NCBI GenBank assembly: GCA_017516865.1
Contig: JAFXAU010000012.1
Span: 31,689-95,688 of the forward strand
Source of the DNA: Bacteroidales bacterium
GTDB taxonomy: Bacteria; Bacteroidota; Bacteroidia; Bacteroidales; UBA1715
Direction of reading: 5' to 3'
DNA: 64,000 nt
Shown piece after piece: positions 33,930-43,113 of this stretch. Under the pieces are notes generated by a model. The model did not search any database and was not told the origin of the DNA. It saw only the letters and a program-made list of their open reading frames with translations. Made by a program: the position numbers and the translations under genes. Position 1 is the first letter of the stretch; each line of letters opens with the position of its first letter.

Positions 33930-35999
33930 TCATTTCCACAAATTTTCCGAAGTGTTTTTCGTCTCGATTTTTGAAGAAAAGATTTTATCGTAGAACATAA
34001 TTACACAAATTTCAAGTAAAATGAAGAAAATTGAGGCTAATAGAAAATATCTCCACAAGTCTGTTCCTAATTGAATTTCTTTGATAGTTTCGGCTATGTC
34101 GTCGGTCTGATTGACTATGTTGCATTTCCCTTGTAATTTGTCGGATATTTCGTCTGCTGTGAAATACGATAGCTCCGATTCGCGTCGGTCGTAATTGTAC
34201 GAAATTCCCCGAATTTGTTTGTCGTCTTGTGTGATTTTAAAGTTGCCAGCCGTATTGATTTGTTGCATAGGATGAATTATCGTCTTCGCAGTCAGTGGGT
34301 TGGTTCTGTATTGCGGAATGACGTCAATGTTTTTTTCTTTATTTTCTATGTGCAGTGCGTGGTCATCGTTGATTTTTTTTATGAAAATCTCGCTGGAATT
34401 ACCCAAGGTCGTTTGAATTTCGTCGGACGACGAATTGTAGAGTAAAATGTTGTAGAGGCACATAAATAGTGGCGAAGAGACAAATGTCCCACTTTTTGTC
34501 GTGAGGGGAGACGAAAATGCAAAAAGTGTGTTTTGCATTTTAGCGGCCTGCCACAGAAACGGTTGATTGTCTTGTAGCGTGATGAGTGCGTTGTTTTGTT
34601 GGCTTTCAGATTTATAGTGTATAAAAATCGTCGGGTAAGTCGTGTTGTTGTCGTTTTTCTCGAATACGGATTTCAAAAGACCGTCATTTATTTCAAATGA
34701 CTGAATGTTTGTTCTGCTCGTGTCTTTTGCGGAGAATCGTTGTCTGCCGAAATAAGCAAGAAAATTATTATAAGATTCAATATCAATATTTTCCGAAGGA
34801 ATGCAAACTATAGTTTTTCCAATCTGTGACATTTTTTCTACTTCATTGATAAGTCCAGTCGGAACTGTTTGTAATCCGTCGAGTATAAGGACTTGGTAAT
34901 CTTGAATTTGTGAATAATCTAATTTGCTGATTTGTTGACGTGTAATCGAAAATTTATCTTGATTCTTACAAAGTGCCTCTATGTGCGAATTGTAGTCTTT
35001 TTCGTAAATGTCGAGAATGGCAATTTCGCTTTCCGACGTGTATGAAAAATAGTATGTGTTGTCGTATAATATCGGATAATCTTCGATTTCAAGCCTGCCG
35101 TTGATAAATCCCGTCTTTTTTGTTTCGTATTCGACCGAAACTTTTGTCTGCGAATGTGCTTTGATTGTCGCATTTGAAATTGCACGCAATGAGTCGTCTA
35201 TAAATAATTTCACTGGCAAGTTTGCAACTGTTTCATCGGAATTGTTCGACAGCGAGACCGTGAGTTTTTCAAGTTTGCCCGGGATGTGATAATTGCTCTC
35301 GAAAAAACAACTGTCTATGGAAATGTTGTTTGTTGAAAGTGCCGCAATAGGATGCAGTGTTATCGAAATAGCTGAGTCATTGGCGATTTCGTTAAAATTA
35401 CTGGTATTTTGTTGCAAGTCGCTTAATATGTGCCATTGAATGGGACAATTATTTTTTGTCCCGCAGGTCTGTATTTTTTTGTAGATGTCGGAAATTTTTA
35501 CAGAATGTGGACTTGGGGAAATTCGGGTGATTTCGTCACGAATGTCTTCTTGTGTACGAGGGTAGAAATCCGATGGCTTTTCATCGTTTGTCAAAAGAAA
35601 AAATGCCGTTTCCGATGGCGATGCATCTATAATTTGCTGGGCACGTTTTTTCTCCACGTCAAGAATAATTCCTTCCGACGATTCCGACTGCGTGCTGAAG
35701 GAATTGTCAATGTAAATTGCCACGTGACGGTTTGGAGATTGCTGCTCAGTCTGTTTGTGAGGAATATACGGCTGGGCAAATGTCAACACTAAAAATGTAA
35801 TGAAACAAATTCGCGAAAGCAGAATGAGAAGTTCCTTCAATTTTGATTTCGTACTGTTTTGCTCGATTTGTATATTTTTGATAATCTGTAAATTATGAAA
35901 ATAAACTTTCTTATATTTTCTGAATGAAAATAGATGTATGATTATGGGAATTATAATCAAGAAAAGGAAAAACAATATTTCGGGATGTTTGAACGCCAT
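33930..35999 (-). CDS. BatA-domain/VWA membrane protein
   Basis: A 689-residue protein. The N-terminal aerotolerance-regulator domain (FKHPEILFFLFLIIIPIIIH, then HLFSFRKYKKVYFHN) has two membrane helices. A von Willebrand A domain follows with the metal-site motif DNSFS near residue 97. The middle is a large periplasmic portion containing a glutamine-amidotransferase-like or SCAN-type fold (QVLILDGLQTVPTGL). A last helix sits near the C terminus (FLLASIFFILLEICVIMF). Similar proteins are widespread in Bacteroidota, are often found with MoxR/Bat genes, and have no settled role. Here there is no MoxR; instead it starts two bases after the TonB receptor stop, implying a shared envelope function. 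Confidence 0.85.
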   Translation of the reverse strand: MAFKHPEILFFLFLIIIPIIIHLFSFRKYKKVYFHNLQIIKNIQIEQNSTKSKLKELLILLSRICFITFLVLTFAQPYIPHKQTEQQSPNRHVAIYIDNSFSTQSESSEGIILDVEKKRAQQIIDASPSETAFFLLTNDEKPSDFYPRTQEDIRDEITRISPSPHSVKISDIYKKIQTCGTKNNCPIQWHILSDLQQNTSNFNEIANDSAISITLHPIAALSTNNISIDSCFFESNYHIPGKLEKLTVSLSNNSDETVANLPVKLFIDDSLRAISNATIKAHSQTKVSVEYETKKTGFINGRLEIEDYPILYDNTYYFSYTSESEIAILDIYEKDYNSHIEALCKNQDKFSITRQQISKLDYSQIQDYQVLILDGLQTVPTGLINEVEKMSQIGKTIVCIPSENIDIESYNNFLAYFGRQRFSAKDTSRTNIQSFEINDGLLKSVFEKNDNNTTYPTIFIHYKSESQQNNALITLQDNQPFLWQAAKMQNTLFAFSSPLTTKSGTFVSSPLFMCLYNILLYNSSSDEIQTTLGNSSEIFIKKINDDHALHIENKEKNIDVIPQYRTNPLTAKTIIHPMQQINTAGNFKITQDDKQIRGISYNYDRRESELSYFTADEISDKLQGKCNIVNQTDDIAETIKEIQLGTDLWRYFLLASIFFILLEICVIMFYDKIFSSKIETKNTSENLWK

Positions 36000-36001
36000 G
36001 C

Positions 36002-38398
36002 TTATATCTTGATTGATAATTTTAGATTTACCCTTCTGGATGTCAAATAATTAGGCACAGCGTAAAATTTGTTCGTAACATCTTCTATCCAAAAGTAGGA
36101 GATTTTGTTTGCGTTGTCGAATAAATTGAAAATTTCCAAGCCTAACGACATGTCTTTTATGTGTCTTTCGCGTTGTTGTTGGATATTTTCACCGAAAACA
36201 ACGAATAAAAATCCAATGTCCAAACGGGTGTATGGCGAAATCGTGTATGCGTCGAAATCTTTGTAGGTCGCATTAGGAATGGCTGTTGGCAAGTTAGAAC
36301 CGACGATGAATGTGAGGTTCATTTTCATTCGTTCGCTACCTGGCAGAAAGTCCTGAAAGAACATACTGAAGTTTACCAATTGGTCGTTTGCTCGGCGAAT
36401 TTCGGTTTGAGAATCTGATTTAAGATGTTCGCGTGCTTTCATAAAGGAAAGATTTACCCACGATTCAATGCCAGGTACAAATTCTCCGTTGAGTTTTGTG
36501 TCTAATCCAATGATATTTCCATCGGCGACAAGTTGTGGATAATATACGGTTGAAACATTGTCGATTGTGTATGGAATTACGTCACGAAGAATTTTTGTGT
36601 ATAGTTCTGTATGCCAAACAAAAGGACGCTTCCAAATTTGTAACATTTGTGTGTAACCCAAGACAAAATGTGTTGATTTTTGTGGTTTAACGTTTTCGTA
36701 AAATGTTCCCGATGCATCGACCAATTCTTTGTATTCGGCTGGTTGGTAATATATTCCTGTGGCAAACGTCAGTTGGTTTTTCTTTGTATCATTCGGCTTC
36801 AATGTTACTCTGCAACGCGGATTCAAAAGTATCTTTTCTGAATAGCTATCGTATGTGCCGCGTATGCCAAGATTGAATTTTAGCGAAGTTTGTGCCTCGT
36901 TGTCGAAATAGAATCGTTTTGAAATTCCTGCGTATCCAGCTAATACATTTTGTTGATGGTTGACTTTCCCATTTGCCGTGTTTTTTAACTGTATGACCGT
37001 GTCGCTGTAGGGCAAAGCATAATTGGCAGAGTCAATGTACGTCCATTCGTTATACGAGGCGGCATAGTCGTATTTGCTGACGGAAAAACCCCAATTGGCT
37101 GTCAGTGAACTAAATATGTGCCGTCCGTCGTGCATGAACGTTAAGTTGTTTGTTTTTAGCTTGTTACGACCATGCTCTAAAAAACTGCCGACAGCCAATA
37201 TGGCCGTGGAATCTTCAACCATTTTTTCGCCATTGTTGTAACTTTCGCTCAATCGATACTGGCTGAGCACGTCGAAATTTTCATCTTCCGTAGCGCGATA
37301 GTACAGTGTTTTGAAATCGAGTATTGTTCTGTCCGTCGGTCTGTATCGGAATGAAAGCGAGTTGCCAAGATTTTGGTATTTATATTTTTCTTCGCCTTCA
37401 AAATAAATTGTCATTCTATACGATTGAATCTCGCTGCCAAAGTCGGTTTCTCGTTTTTCGGGAAGGAACGAATACGTGTTATTTGCTCCATATAGCCAAT
37501 ACGAGATTGTCAATTGGGGATTGACGTCGTATTTAAGCATACTTTGAAAATCGTAAAATACAGGTTTATATTCGCCTGTTTCGTCTAATGTATTGAGAAT
37601 GAGTGAAGTATTTTTATATCGTCCTCCTGCCAATATGCTCAACTTCTGTGATTTATTTATTCCTTGTGCGGTAATATTGGCGTCCATAAGACTTGCGTCT
37701 GCCTGTACTTGAAACGCCTCAACGTCTTTGTAGGTCACGTTCAGCACGCTCGACATCTTGTCGCCATATTGAATGTCGAAACCTCCGCTCGAAAAATCCA
37801 CACTTTCAACCATATACGGGTTGATAATACTCAATCCTTCCTGTTTGTCTGAGCGGGCCATCGATGGTTTAAACGCAGGAACACCGTTGACGTAGACGAG
37901 ATTTTCGTCGTAACTGCCTCCTCGAACAGAATATTGTGAACTTAATTCCGATTTTGTATTTACTCCGGCAAATGTTTTCAGTCCGCCTTCGACTCCCGAA
38001 AGGCTTAGTCCTGCCAAAGACTGCGTTTTTTCCGACGAAAGTCGGGTAACATTGTCTTCACGTTCAGCATCGTATTGGATTTTTACTTTGGGAAGATCTA
38101 CTTTGTTGATTTTCAATATTGGAGAGTACGTTTTGCTTGCCGAGTTTACGTTAAATTCCACGGAATGTTCTACATAGCCAATTCTACTGAAATATATGGT
38201 AATTGGAGTATTCTGCGGAATTGAAAATTTATATGAACCATCGTTTTCGCTTAGACTGGAATTGCGACCGTCGGTGACTGTGACAAACGGAACGGGGTTG
38301 CCGTTGGTGTCTTGTATACGACCTTGTAGCACGCACATCTCCTGTGAATACAAGAGATTGACCATACAAGTAAATAAAACAAAAAACAATCGTTTCAT
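36002..38398 (-). CDS. TonB-dependent receptor with carboxypeptidase-like N-terminal domain
   Basis: A 798-residue outer-membrane receptor. The signal peptide is followed by a CarboxypepD_reg-like domain (about 22-100: VLQGRIQDTNGNPVPFVTV, then DGSYKFSIP). A plug domain follows (about 110-230, with SLAGLSLSGVEGGLKTFAGV and YSVRGGSYDENLVYVNG). The rest is a barrel ending in an aromatic-poor strand LKLSIKI. It uses the TonB-ExbBD energy system to import an unknown ligand. No SusD partner is present, so it is not a SusC. The next gene downstream is a BatA/VWA protein only two bases away. A -7 box lies just before the ATG. Confidence 0.92.
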   Translation of the reverse strand: MKRLFFVLFTCMVNLLYSQEMCVLQGRIQDTNGNPVPFVTVTDGRNSSLSENDGSYKFSIPQNTPITIYFSRIGYVEHSVEFNVNSASKTYSPILKINKVDLPKVKIQYDAEREDNVTRLSSEKTQSLAGLSLSGVEGGLKTFAGVNTKSELSSQYSVRGGSYDENLVYVNGVPAFKPSMARSDKQEGLSIINPYMVESVDFSSGGFDIQYGDKMSSVLNVTYKDVEAFQVQADASLMDANITAQGINKSQKLSILAGGRYKNTSLILNTLDETGEYKPVFYDFQSMLKYDVNPQLTISYWLYGANNTYSFLPEKRETDFGSEIQSYRMTIYFEGEEKYKYQNLGNSLSFRYRPTDRTILDFKTLYYRATEDENFDVLSQYRLSESYNNGEKMVEDSTAILAVGSFLEHGRNKLKTNNLTFMHDGRHIFSSLTANWGFSVSKYDYAASYNEWTYIDSANYALPYSDTVIQLKNTANGKVNHQQNVLAGYAGISKRFYFDNEAQTSLKFNLGIRGTYDSYSEKILLNPRCRVTLKPNDTKKNQLTFATGIYYQPAEYKELVDASGTFYENVKPQKSTHFVLGYTQMLQIWKRPFVWHTELYTKILRDVIPYTIDNVSTVYYPQLVADGNIIGLDTKLNGEFVPGIESWVNLSFMKAREHLKSDSQTEIRRANDQLVNFSMFFQDFLPGSERMKMNLTFIVGSNLPTAIPNATYKDFDAYTISPYTRLDIGFLFVVFGENIQQQRERHIKDMSLGLEIFNLFDNANKISYFWIEDVTNKFYAVPNYLTSRRVNLKLSIKI

Positions 38399-38402
38399 GT
38401 CG

Positions 38403-38410
38403 CAAAGGTA
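38403..38410 (-). promoter_or_regulatory. -7 box (TACCTTTG, minus strand) of the TonB-receptor operon
   Basis: Plus-strand CAAAGGTA reads TACCTTTG on the minus strand, an exact -7 box only five bases from the ATG at 38398. The transcript would be nearly leaderless, or the true start may lie slightly downstream. Confidence 0.45.
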
Positions 38411-38487
38411 ACATAAACCAACGAACCTTAAACGTCAGAAACTTTTTTTAATTGTCGTAATACAACATTTTGTATTAGAAAAAACGA

Positions 38488-38495
38488 TACTTTTG
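38488..38495 (+). promoter_or_regulatory. -7 box (TACTTTTG) for the small lipoprotein gene
   Basis: An exact -7 match 15 bases before the ATG at 38510; the nearest TTTG is about 15 bases upstream, shorter than ideal. It is divergent from the TonB-receptor promoter. Confidence 0.5.
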
Positions 38496-38509
38496 AAAAA
38501 AAATTCGGT

Positions 38510-39016
38510 ATGAGAAAAATCGCTTTATTCATCTTCGTTGTGTCCGTTTTTTGTTCGTGCGTAGACAAGAACCCAATAATTTTTGCCCGTAAGACGGATA
38601 TGAGTGAGGTAAAATTGTCGCTTGACACTAACGGTACGTTTATCTATACGGCTCAAAGTACGGTAGGTACGCCGTTTCATGAGGAAGGAACTTATACGGT
38701 AGAAGATACATTGTTGATTTTACGTTTTGAATTCGAAAGTTACACTTATAATACGTATGAAATTCCGCTTCAGAACGATACCATGCTGATTATGAGTTAT
38801 AAAGGAGAAAATGTTCTATTTCCGTTGCGGAGAGATTTTCCCGAACAAAACATTCACCTTTCACAGAAAGAAATGATGGAGAATATTGTTGAAATTTATT
38901 CGTCTTCGGACTTTCCAAAATATGTAGGAACACGATATTTCTCTCATTCATCGGGTGATTTTTCGTTTATTTATAAAGGTGACTATAAAATTTCGCCGTA
39001 TTACGATAAAAAGTAA
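38510..39016 (+). CDS. Hypothetical lipoprotein
   Basis: A 168-residue lipoprotein (signal MRKIALFIFVVSVFCSC, lipid cysteine at residue 17). I see no named family. The mature part has strand patterns such as GTFIYTAQSTVG, GTYTVEDTLLILRFE and DTMLIMSYKGENVLF, which resemble the lipocalin-like or META-like small beta proteins that report values in Bacteroidota. It is transcribed divergently from the TonB receptor and converges with the ABC transporter gene only nine bases away. Confidence 0.65.
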   Translation: MRKIALFIFVVSVFCSCVDKNPIIFARKTDMSEVKLSLDTNGTFIYTAQSTVGTPFHEEGTYTVEDTLLILRFEFESYTYNTYEIPLQNDTMLIMSYKGENVLFPLRRDFPEQNIHLSQKEMMENIVEIYSSSDFPKYVGTRYFSHSSGDFSFIYKGDYKISPYYDKK

Positions 39017-39025
39017 GGAGACTGT

Positions 39026-39772
39026 CTATTCACTGACTGGCAACTTCGCCAATTCTTCTTTTGCATCTACTTGATGCTCATATACTTCGTCGTTTATCAC
39101 CAAGCCGTCGCGAAGGGTGATGGTGCGTTTGCTCATACGGGCAATGTCGGGTTCGTGGGTGACGAAGACTATTGTTTTCCCTTGTCGGTTGAGGTCTTGG
39201 AACAAACCCATAATCTCGTACGACATGCGTGTGTCGAGATTTCCCGTTGCCTCGTCGGCAAAAATCACCACGGGGTCGTTCACCAGAGCACGGGCTATCG
39301 CCACACGTTGTTGCTGACCACCCGAAAGTTGGTTTGGCGTGTGGAGCAACCGCTGTTGCAATCCTACCAAGTTGAGCGCGTCAATTGCACGTTTTTGCCG
39401 TTCTTCCGACGAAATGCCGTGATGGTAGAATAGCGGCAGTTCCGCATTTTCAATACACGTTGTTCGTGGAAGCAGGTTGTATGATTGGAACACAAAACCG
39501 ATTTTTGTGTTACGGATGTGTGCCAACTCGTCGTTCGACAATTTGGCCACCGAAACGCTGTCAAGGTCGTAGTCGCCGCTCGTGGGCTTGTCGAGACAGC
39601 CGAGAATGTTCAGCATTGTTGATTTTCCCGAGCCGCTGGTTCCCATAATCGTCACGAACTCACCTTCGTAAATGTCGAACGACACGCCTTTCAATGCCCG
39701 CACGGTTTCCTCGCCGACAATGAATTCCTTGCACAAATTGTGGATTCGTATGATGGGCTTTCGTTCTTCCAT
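39026..39772 (-). CDS. ABC transporter ATPase of the MacB/LolD type
   Basis: A 248-residue ATPase with Walker A GTSGSGKST, Q-loop VFQSYNLLP, signature LSGGQQQRVAIARAL, Walker B VVIFADEAT and the switch histidine in FVTHEPD. It belongs to the MacB/LolD group that energises mechanotransmission exporters rather than moving substrate itself, so it needs a MacB/FtsX-type permease. The gene lies five bases downstream of an HlyD-type adaptor but no permease follows; the next gene is a convergent lipoprotein. The permease must be elsewhere or has been lost. Confidence 0.92.
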   Translation of the reverse strand: MEERKPIIRIHNLCKEFIVGEETVRALKGVSFDIYEGEFVTIMGTSGSGKSTMLNILGCLDKPTSGDYDLDSVSVAKLSNDELAHIRNTKIGFVFQSYNLLPRTTCIENAELPLFYHHGISSEERQKRAIDALNLVGLQQRLLHTPNQLSGGQQQRVAIARALVNDPVVIFADEATGNLDTRMSYEIMGLFQDLNRQGKTIVFVTHEPDIARMSKRTITLRDGLVINDEVYEHQVDAKEELAKLPVSE

Positions 39773-39777
39773 ATTCG

Positions 39778-41049
39778 TTATCTTTTTCCTCCCGCAGGTG
39801 CACCGCCTCGGTTGCCGCCACCACGGTTCGGTCGCTGTTGCATAAACGGACTTTTTGCCTGTGCGAGATCTTTCTTAGTAACTGATTTTAATGAAGTTAC
39901 AACGGAATCGTTCTCGCTCAGTCCGCTGACAACCTGATAGTTGATTTCGTCGCTTTCGCCTATGGTTACAGGTTTGCGTTCAAGTTTTTTGTCGGAAATC
40001 ACCCACACGAAGTTTCCACGTTTGTCGGGCTTTTCGCCTTTTGAACGTTTTTTGAACGAAGCAGAGTCTTTCGGCATTTCGGGACGTTCCGTTTTCATGC
40101 CGTTTTGTGCGTAATATTTTTCCAACAATTCAAAGTCAATTTTGTAATTCAAAGCACTTTCGGGAATTGTCAGCACATTGCTGATTTCGAGCGTGTAGAT
40201 TGAAACCGTGGCGGTAAGTCCCGGCATCAGTTTCAGGTCGGGATTGTCGGCTTCGATGATGACTGTGTAGGTCACCACGTTTGATGTAACTTTTGGGTCG
40301 AGGCGGACTTGCACCACTTTGCCGTTGAACACGTCGTTTTGGAACGCGTCAACAGTAAATGTAACTCGCTGACCGACTTTGATTTGCCCGATGTCAGCTT
40401 CGTCAATGTCGGCTTCCACCTGCATTTTCGTCAAATCCTGTGCAATGGTGAACAACGTAGGCGTATTGAAACTTGCCGCCACCGTCTGACCTTCTTCAAT
40501 GCTTTTGGAAAGCACCACGCCGTCAACTGGCGAATAAATGTCGGCATAGCCGAGGTTCGTCTTTGCTTTGTCGAGACTTGCCTTTGACTGCGTGAGCGAA
40601 CTTTTTGCATTATTATATTTGTATGAAATTTCGTCGAAATCCGCTTCGCTGATGAGTTTGTCGGCATACAGCGATTTTTGTCGTTCGTAGTTTTTCTTTA
40701 TGTAATTCAACTCGTTAAGAGCTTTTTCGTACGAAATCTGTGCTTCCGAAACCGACACTTTCAAATTCGTCTTGTCGAGTTCCGCAATCAATTGACCGGC
40801 TTTCACTTGGCTATTGTAATCGACATACACTTTTTTCACTTCGCCCGAAACCTGCGTACCCACTTCCACCTGCTGAATTGGCTCGATTGTACCCGTTGCC
40901 GTCACCACGTTGGCGATTGAGCCCATTTTTGCCGGTTGTGCGGAAACCACAACCACGCTGTTTTTGTTTTCCGAGAAGAATATGAAATATGCTGCCACAC
41001 CAGCGGCTGCGAGCAGAAGAAGTATCAGTATGAGTTTTAATTTTTTCAT
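39778..41049 (-). CDS. MacA-like periplasmic adaptor (HlyD family)
   Basis: A 423-residue membrane fusion protein. A single N-terminal membrane anchor (LILILLLLAAAGVAAYFIFF) is followed by a barrel-sandwich lipoyl domain (GTIEPIQQVEVGTQVSGEV), an alpha-hairpin coiled coil (about 95-165), the matching lipoyl half (YSPVDGVVLS) and beta-barrel domains (GQRVTFTVDAF, LKLMPGLTATVSI). The last 20 residues are Gly/Arg/Asn-rich (NRGGGNRGGAPAGGKR), an unusual low-complexity tail. It would link an inner-membrane ABC exporter to a TolC channel. Together with the ATPase it forms a two-gene unit without the permease. Confidence 0.9.
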   Translation of the reverse strand: MKKLKLILILLLLAAAGVAAYFIFFSENKNSVVVVSAQPAKMGSIANVVTATGTIEPIQQVEVGTQVSGEVKKVYVDYNSQVKAGQLIAELDKTNLKVSVSEAQISYEKALNELNYIKKNYERQKSLYADKLISEADFDEISYKYNNAKSSLTQSKASLDKAKTNLGYADIYSPVDGVVLSKSIEEGQTVAASFNTPTLFTIAQDLTKMQVEADIDEADIGQIKVGQRVTFTVDAFQNDVFNGKVVQVRLDPKVTSNVVTYTVIIEADNPDLKLMPGLTATVSIYTLEISNVLTIPESALNYKIDFELLEKYYAQNGMKTERPEMPKDSASFKKRSKGEKPDKRGNFVWVISDKKLERKPVTIGESDEINYQVVSGLSENDSVVTSLKSVTKKDLAQAKSPFMQQRPNRGGGNRGGAPAGGKR

Positions 41050-41353
41050 ATTTAAAAATACGAATAGTGATGTTGCAAAGATAATTTTTTCTGCTTATAT
41101 CGAAGAATTTCTTGTGGATTTATAGACGATTTTGTGTTTGATGTGGTTTACAAAAAATAGCTAAGATATTTTAAGACGCGGCACAGAACGTATTTTCCTA
41201 ATTTCCAAGGAAAATGGCTTGAGTGCACAAAAGAATAGAACAACACATGAAAAATGTGCATTTCTTGGGACTCCGCTTTTGCTTTTTTGCAGAAATTGCA
41301 TAGGGTTCTGGAGGTTTCGATTGTCTTTTGTATAAATTTAATAAGTCCCAAAT
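41050..41353. other. Divergent intergenic region between the adaptor and DUF4353 genes
   Basis: About 300 bases without a convincing gene. It holds the minus-strand -7 box at 41076-41083. A weak imperfect hairpin lies around 41192-41214 (TTTTCCT facing AAGGAAAA). A minus-strand open frame (41148-41351) has no family features and is probably spurious. I see no clear promoter for the DUF4353 gene. Confidence 0.5.
41076..41083 (-). promoter_or_regulatory. -7 box (TATCTTTG, minus strand) of the adaptor/ABC operon
   Basis: Plus-strand CAAAGATA is TATCTTTG on the minus strand, an exact -7 box 27 bases before the ATG at 41049. No -33 TTTG at the right distance. Confidence 0.5.
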
Positions 41354-43039
41354 ATGAAACGCATATTGTTCTTTGCTCTGTCGCTTTCGGTCCTGCTGAC
41401 GAGCTGTAAGAAAGACTCCATTACCGAGATCTCGCCTTCTTCCGAAATTAAAACGCTGGAAGACGGTAGCGACGATTATTCAAGTGAAACATTTTCCAAA
41501 TCAGTCTCAGTTGTTTTTTCCCCGACAGAAAATGCCGTAGTCAGCGATACAACCAGCGATTTTCTCGTTACGGTCGAAGGGAACGGGGTGACCATAGTGT
41601 ATTCGGGTACGGAACAAGTTGAATACAATTTGTCGGGAACATCTGACGACGGATTTTTCAAATTGTATAGTGCAAAAAAACAATCCATTCAGCTACATAA
41701 TCTTTCGCTCACCAATACGAAAGGTGCTGCTATTAACGTGCAAGGCACAGTGGATTCGCCAAGTAGCGGAAAACGAACATTTGTGATTGTGAACGGCGTC
41801 AACGAACTTGCCGACGGCATTACATATACGCAGACTCCATCGGGCGAGGACGAGAAAGGTGTGGTTTTCGGTGAGGGAAAACTTGTTTTCAGCGGTGACG
41901 GTAGGCTAACTGTTACGGCAAACGGAAAGTCGGGCATAGTGTCGGACGATTACGTGCGTTTTGAGGCAAGCCCTTCTGTTTCAATTGTTTCAAAATCCGG
42001 ACATGGTGTTAAAGGAAAAGATTCTGTTATGGTTGACAATGCGACGCTCGACATTACTGTTTCGGCAAATACGAAAAAAGGCATCACGTCGGACGGTACG
42101 GTGCGGATTGACGGGGGAACGACCACCATCACCGTTTCGGGTAGTGCCGCTTACGATAACGACGACCAATCCTATTCTGGAACGGCTGGCATAAAGGCGG
42201 GCGGACAATTTGAGATGAATGGTGGTACGCTCACCATAACTAATTCTGGTTCAGGAGGTAAAGGTATTACGGGTGATGCGAAAGGTTATTTTAGCGGGGG
42301 AACTGTTTCTGTCATTACTACTGGCTCGAATTATACTACAGGTGATATTTCCGCCAAAGGCATCAAATTCGATGGCGACATTATATTTTCGGGCTCCGAA
42401 GTCCTGGTGAATTGCAAATCGAACGAGGGCATTGAGTCCAAAGGTTCTATAACAGTTTCCGATGGGGTTGTGTATAGTTACTCCAGCGCCGACGATGCAA
42501 TGAATTCCGCTTCAGATTTTACCATTTTGGGTGGTTTTGTATGCGGATATGCCACATCGAACGATGGACTTGACGCAAACGGCGATTTCTACATAAAAGG
42601 CGGCGTGGTCTATGCAATAGGTGCAAAAAGTCCCGAAGTTGCCGTTGATGCTAACACAGAGGAACGTCATACACTATATGTTCAAGGCGGAACAATCGTA
42701 GCCATTGGTGGGTTGGAACAAGGTGCGTCGCTCACACAATCGTGCTATCAGACTTCGTCGTGGAGTAGTTCCACATGGTACGGACTACATGTCGGGGCTA
42801 CAACGTATGCATTCAAAACTCCCGCCAGTGGAGGCTCGGGATTGGTCGTTTCGGGCTCGTCAACACCAACGCTCACTTCGGGCGTGACAGTTTCAGGTGG
42901 AACGACTTATTTCGATGGAACATTCATTGCAAATTGCTCCGTAAATGATGGAAATTCCGTCTCGCTTTCGACATATACTGGAGGAAACAGTGGTGGCGGT
43001 CCTGGTGGCAATGGCGGAGGACCGGGAAATCGTTTTTAA
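41354..43039 (+). CDS. DUF4353 carbohydrate-binding-like beta-helix lipoprotein
   Basis: A 561-residue lipoprotein (signal ending VLLTSCKK). The mature chain has the DUF4353 (carbohydrate-binding-like) pattern of short repeated beta-helix turns, such as KGITSDGTVRIDGGTTTI, GIKAGGQFEMNGGTLTI and GLDANGDFYIKGGVVYAIG. In other species it accompanies CotH-like kinases or sits on surface assemblies. Here no CotH gene is adjacent. The C-terminal 20 residues are glycine-rich (NSGGGPGGNGGGPGNRF). It is probably displayed on the outer membrane; its ligand is unknown. Confidence 0.82.
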   Translation: MKRILFFALSLSVLLTSCKKDSITEISPSSEIKTLEDGSDDYSSETFSKSVSVVFSPTENAVVSDTTSDFLVTVEGNGVTIVYSGTEQVEYNLSGTSDDGFFKLYSAKKQSIQLHNLSLTNTKGAAINVQGTVDSPSSGKRTFVIVNGVNELADGITYTQTPSGEDEKGVVFGEGKLVFSGDGRLTVTANGKSGIVSDDYVRFEASPSVSIVSKSGHGVKGKDSVMVDNATLDITVSANTKKGITSDGTVRIDGGTTTITVSGSAAYDNDDQSYSGTAGIKAGGQFEMNGGTLTITNSGSGGKGITGDAKGYFSGGTVSVITTGSNYTTGDISAKGIKFDGDIIFSGSEVLVNCKSNEGIESKGSITVSDGVVYSYSSADDAMNSASDFTILGGFVCGYATSNDGLDANGDFYIKGGVVYAIGAKSPEVAVDANTEERHTLYVQGGTIVAIGGLEQGASLTQSCYQTSSWSSSTWYGLHVGATTYAFKTPASGGSGLVVSGSSTPTLTSGVTVSGGTTYFDGTFIANCSVNDGNSVSLSTYTGGNSGGGPGGNGGGPGNRF

Positions 43040-43068
43040 AGATTAAGAGTTAATAATTAAAAAGTAAG

Positions 43069-43094
43069 GGTGGCAGAGCTTGTCGAAGCCACAG
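43069..43094. repeat. Palindromic intergenic element (GTGGC...GCTTGTCGAAGCCAC)
   Basis: The 26-base block holds outer arms GTGGC/GCCAC and an inner GCTT-GTCG-AAGC hairpin. The core CTTCGACAAGCTC (in reverse) is a sequence I recall as a dispersed palindromic element in many bacterial genomes. Only one copy is seen in this window. It lies between the DUF4353 and DUF2490 genes. Confidence 0.6.
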
Positions 43095-43113
43095 ATTAAA
43101 TAAAATAGATTCT

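Noticed and set aside
41148..41351. Small minus-strand protein gene (67 codons)
   Set aside because: No signal, motif or family texture; it lies across the leader of an operon and the divergent promoter region.
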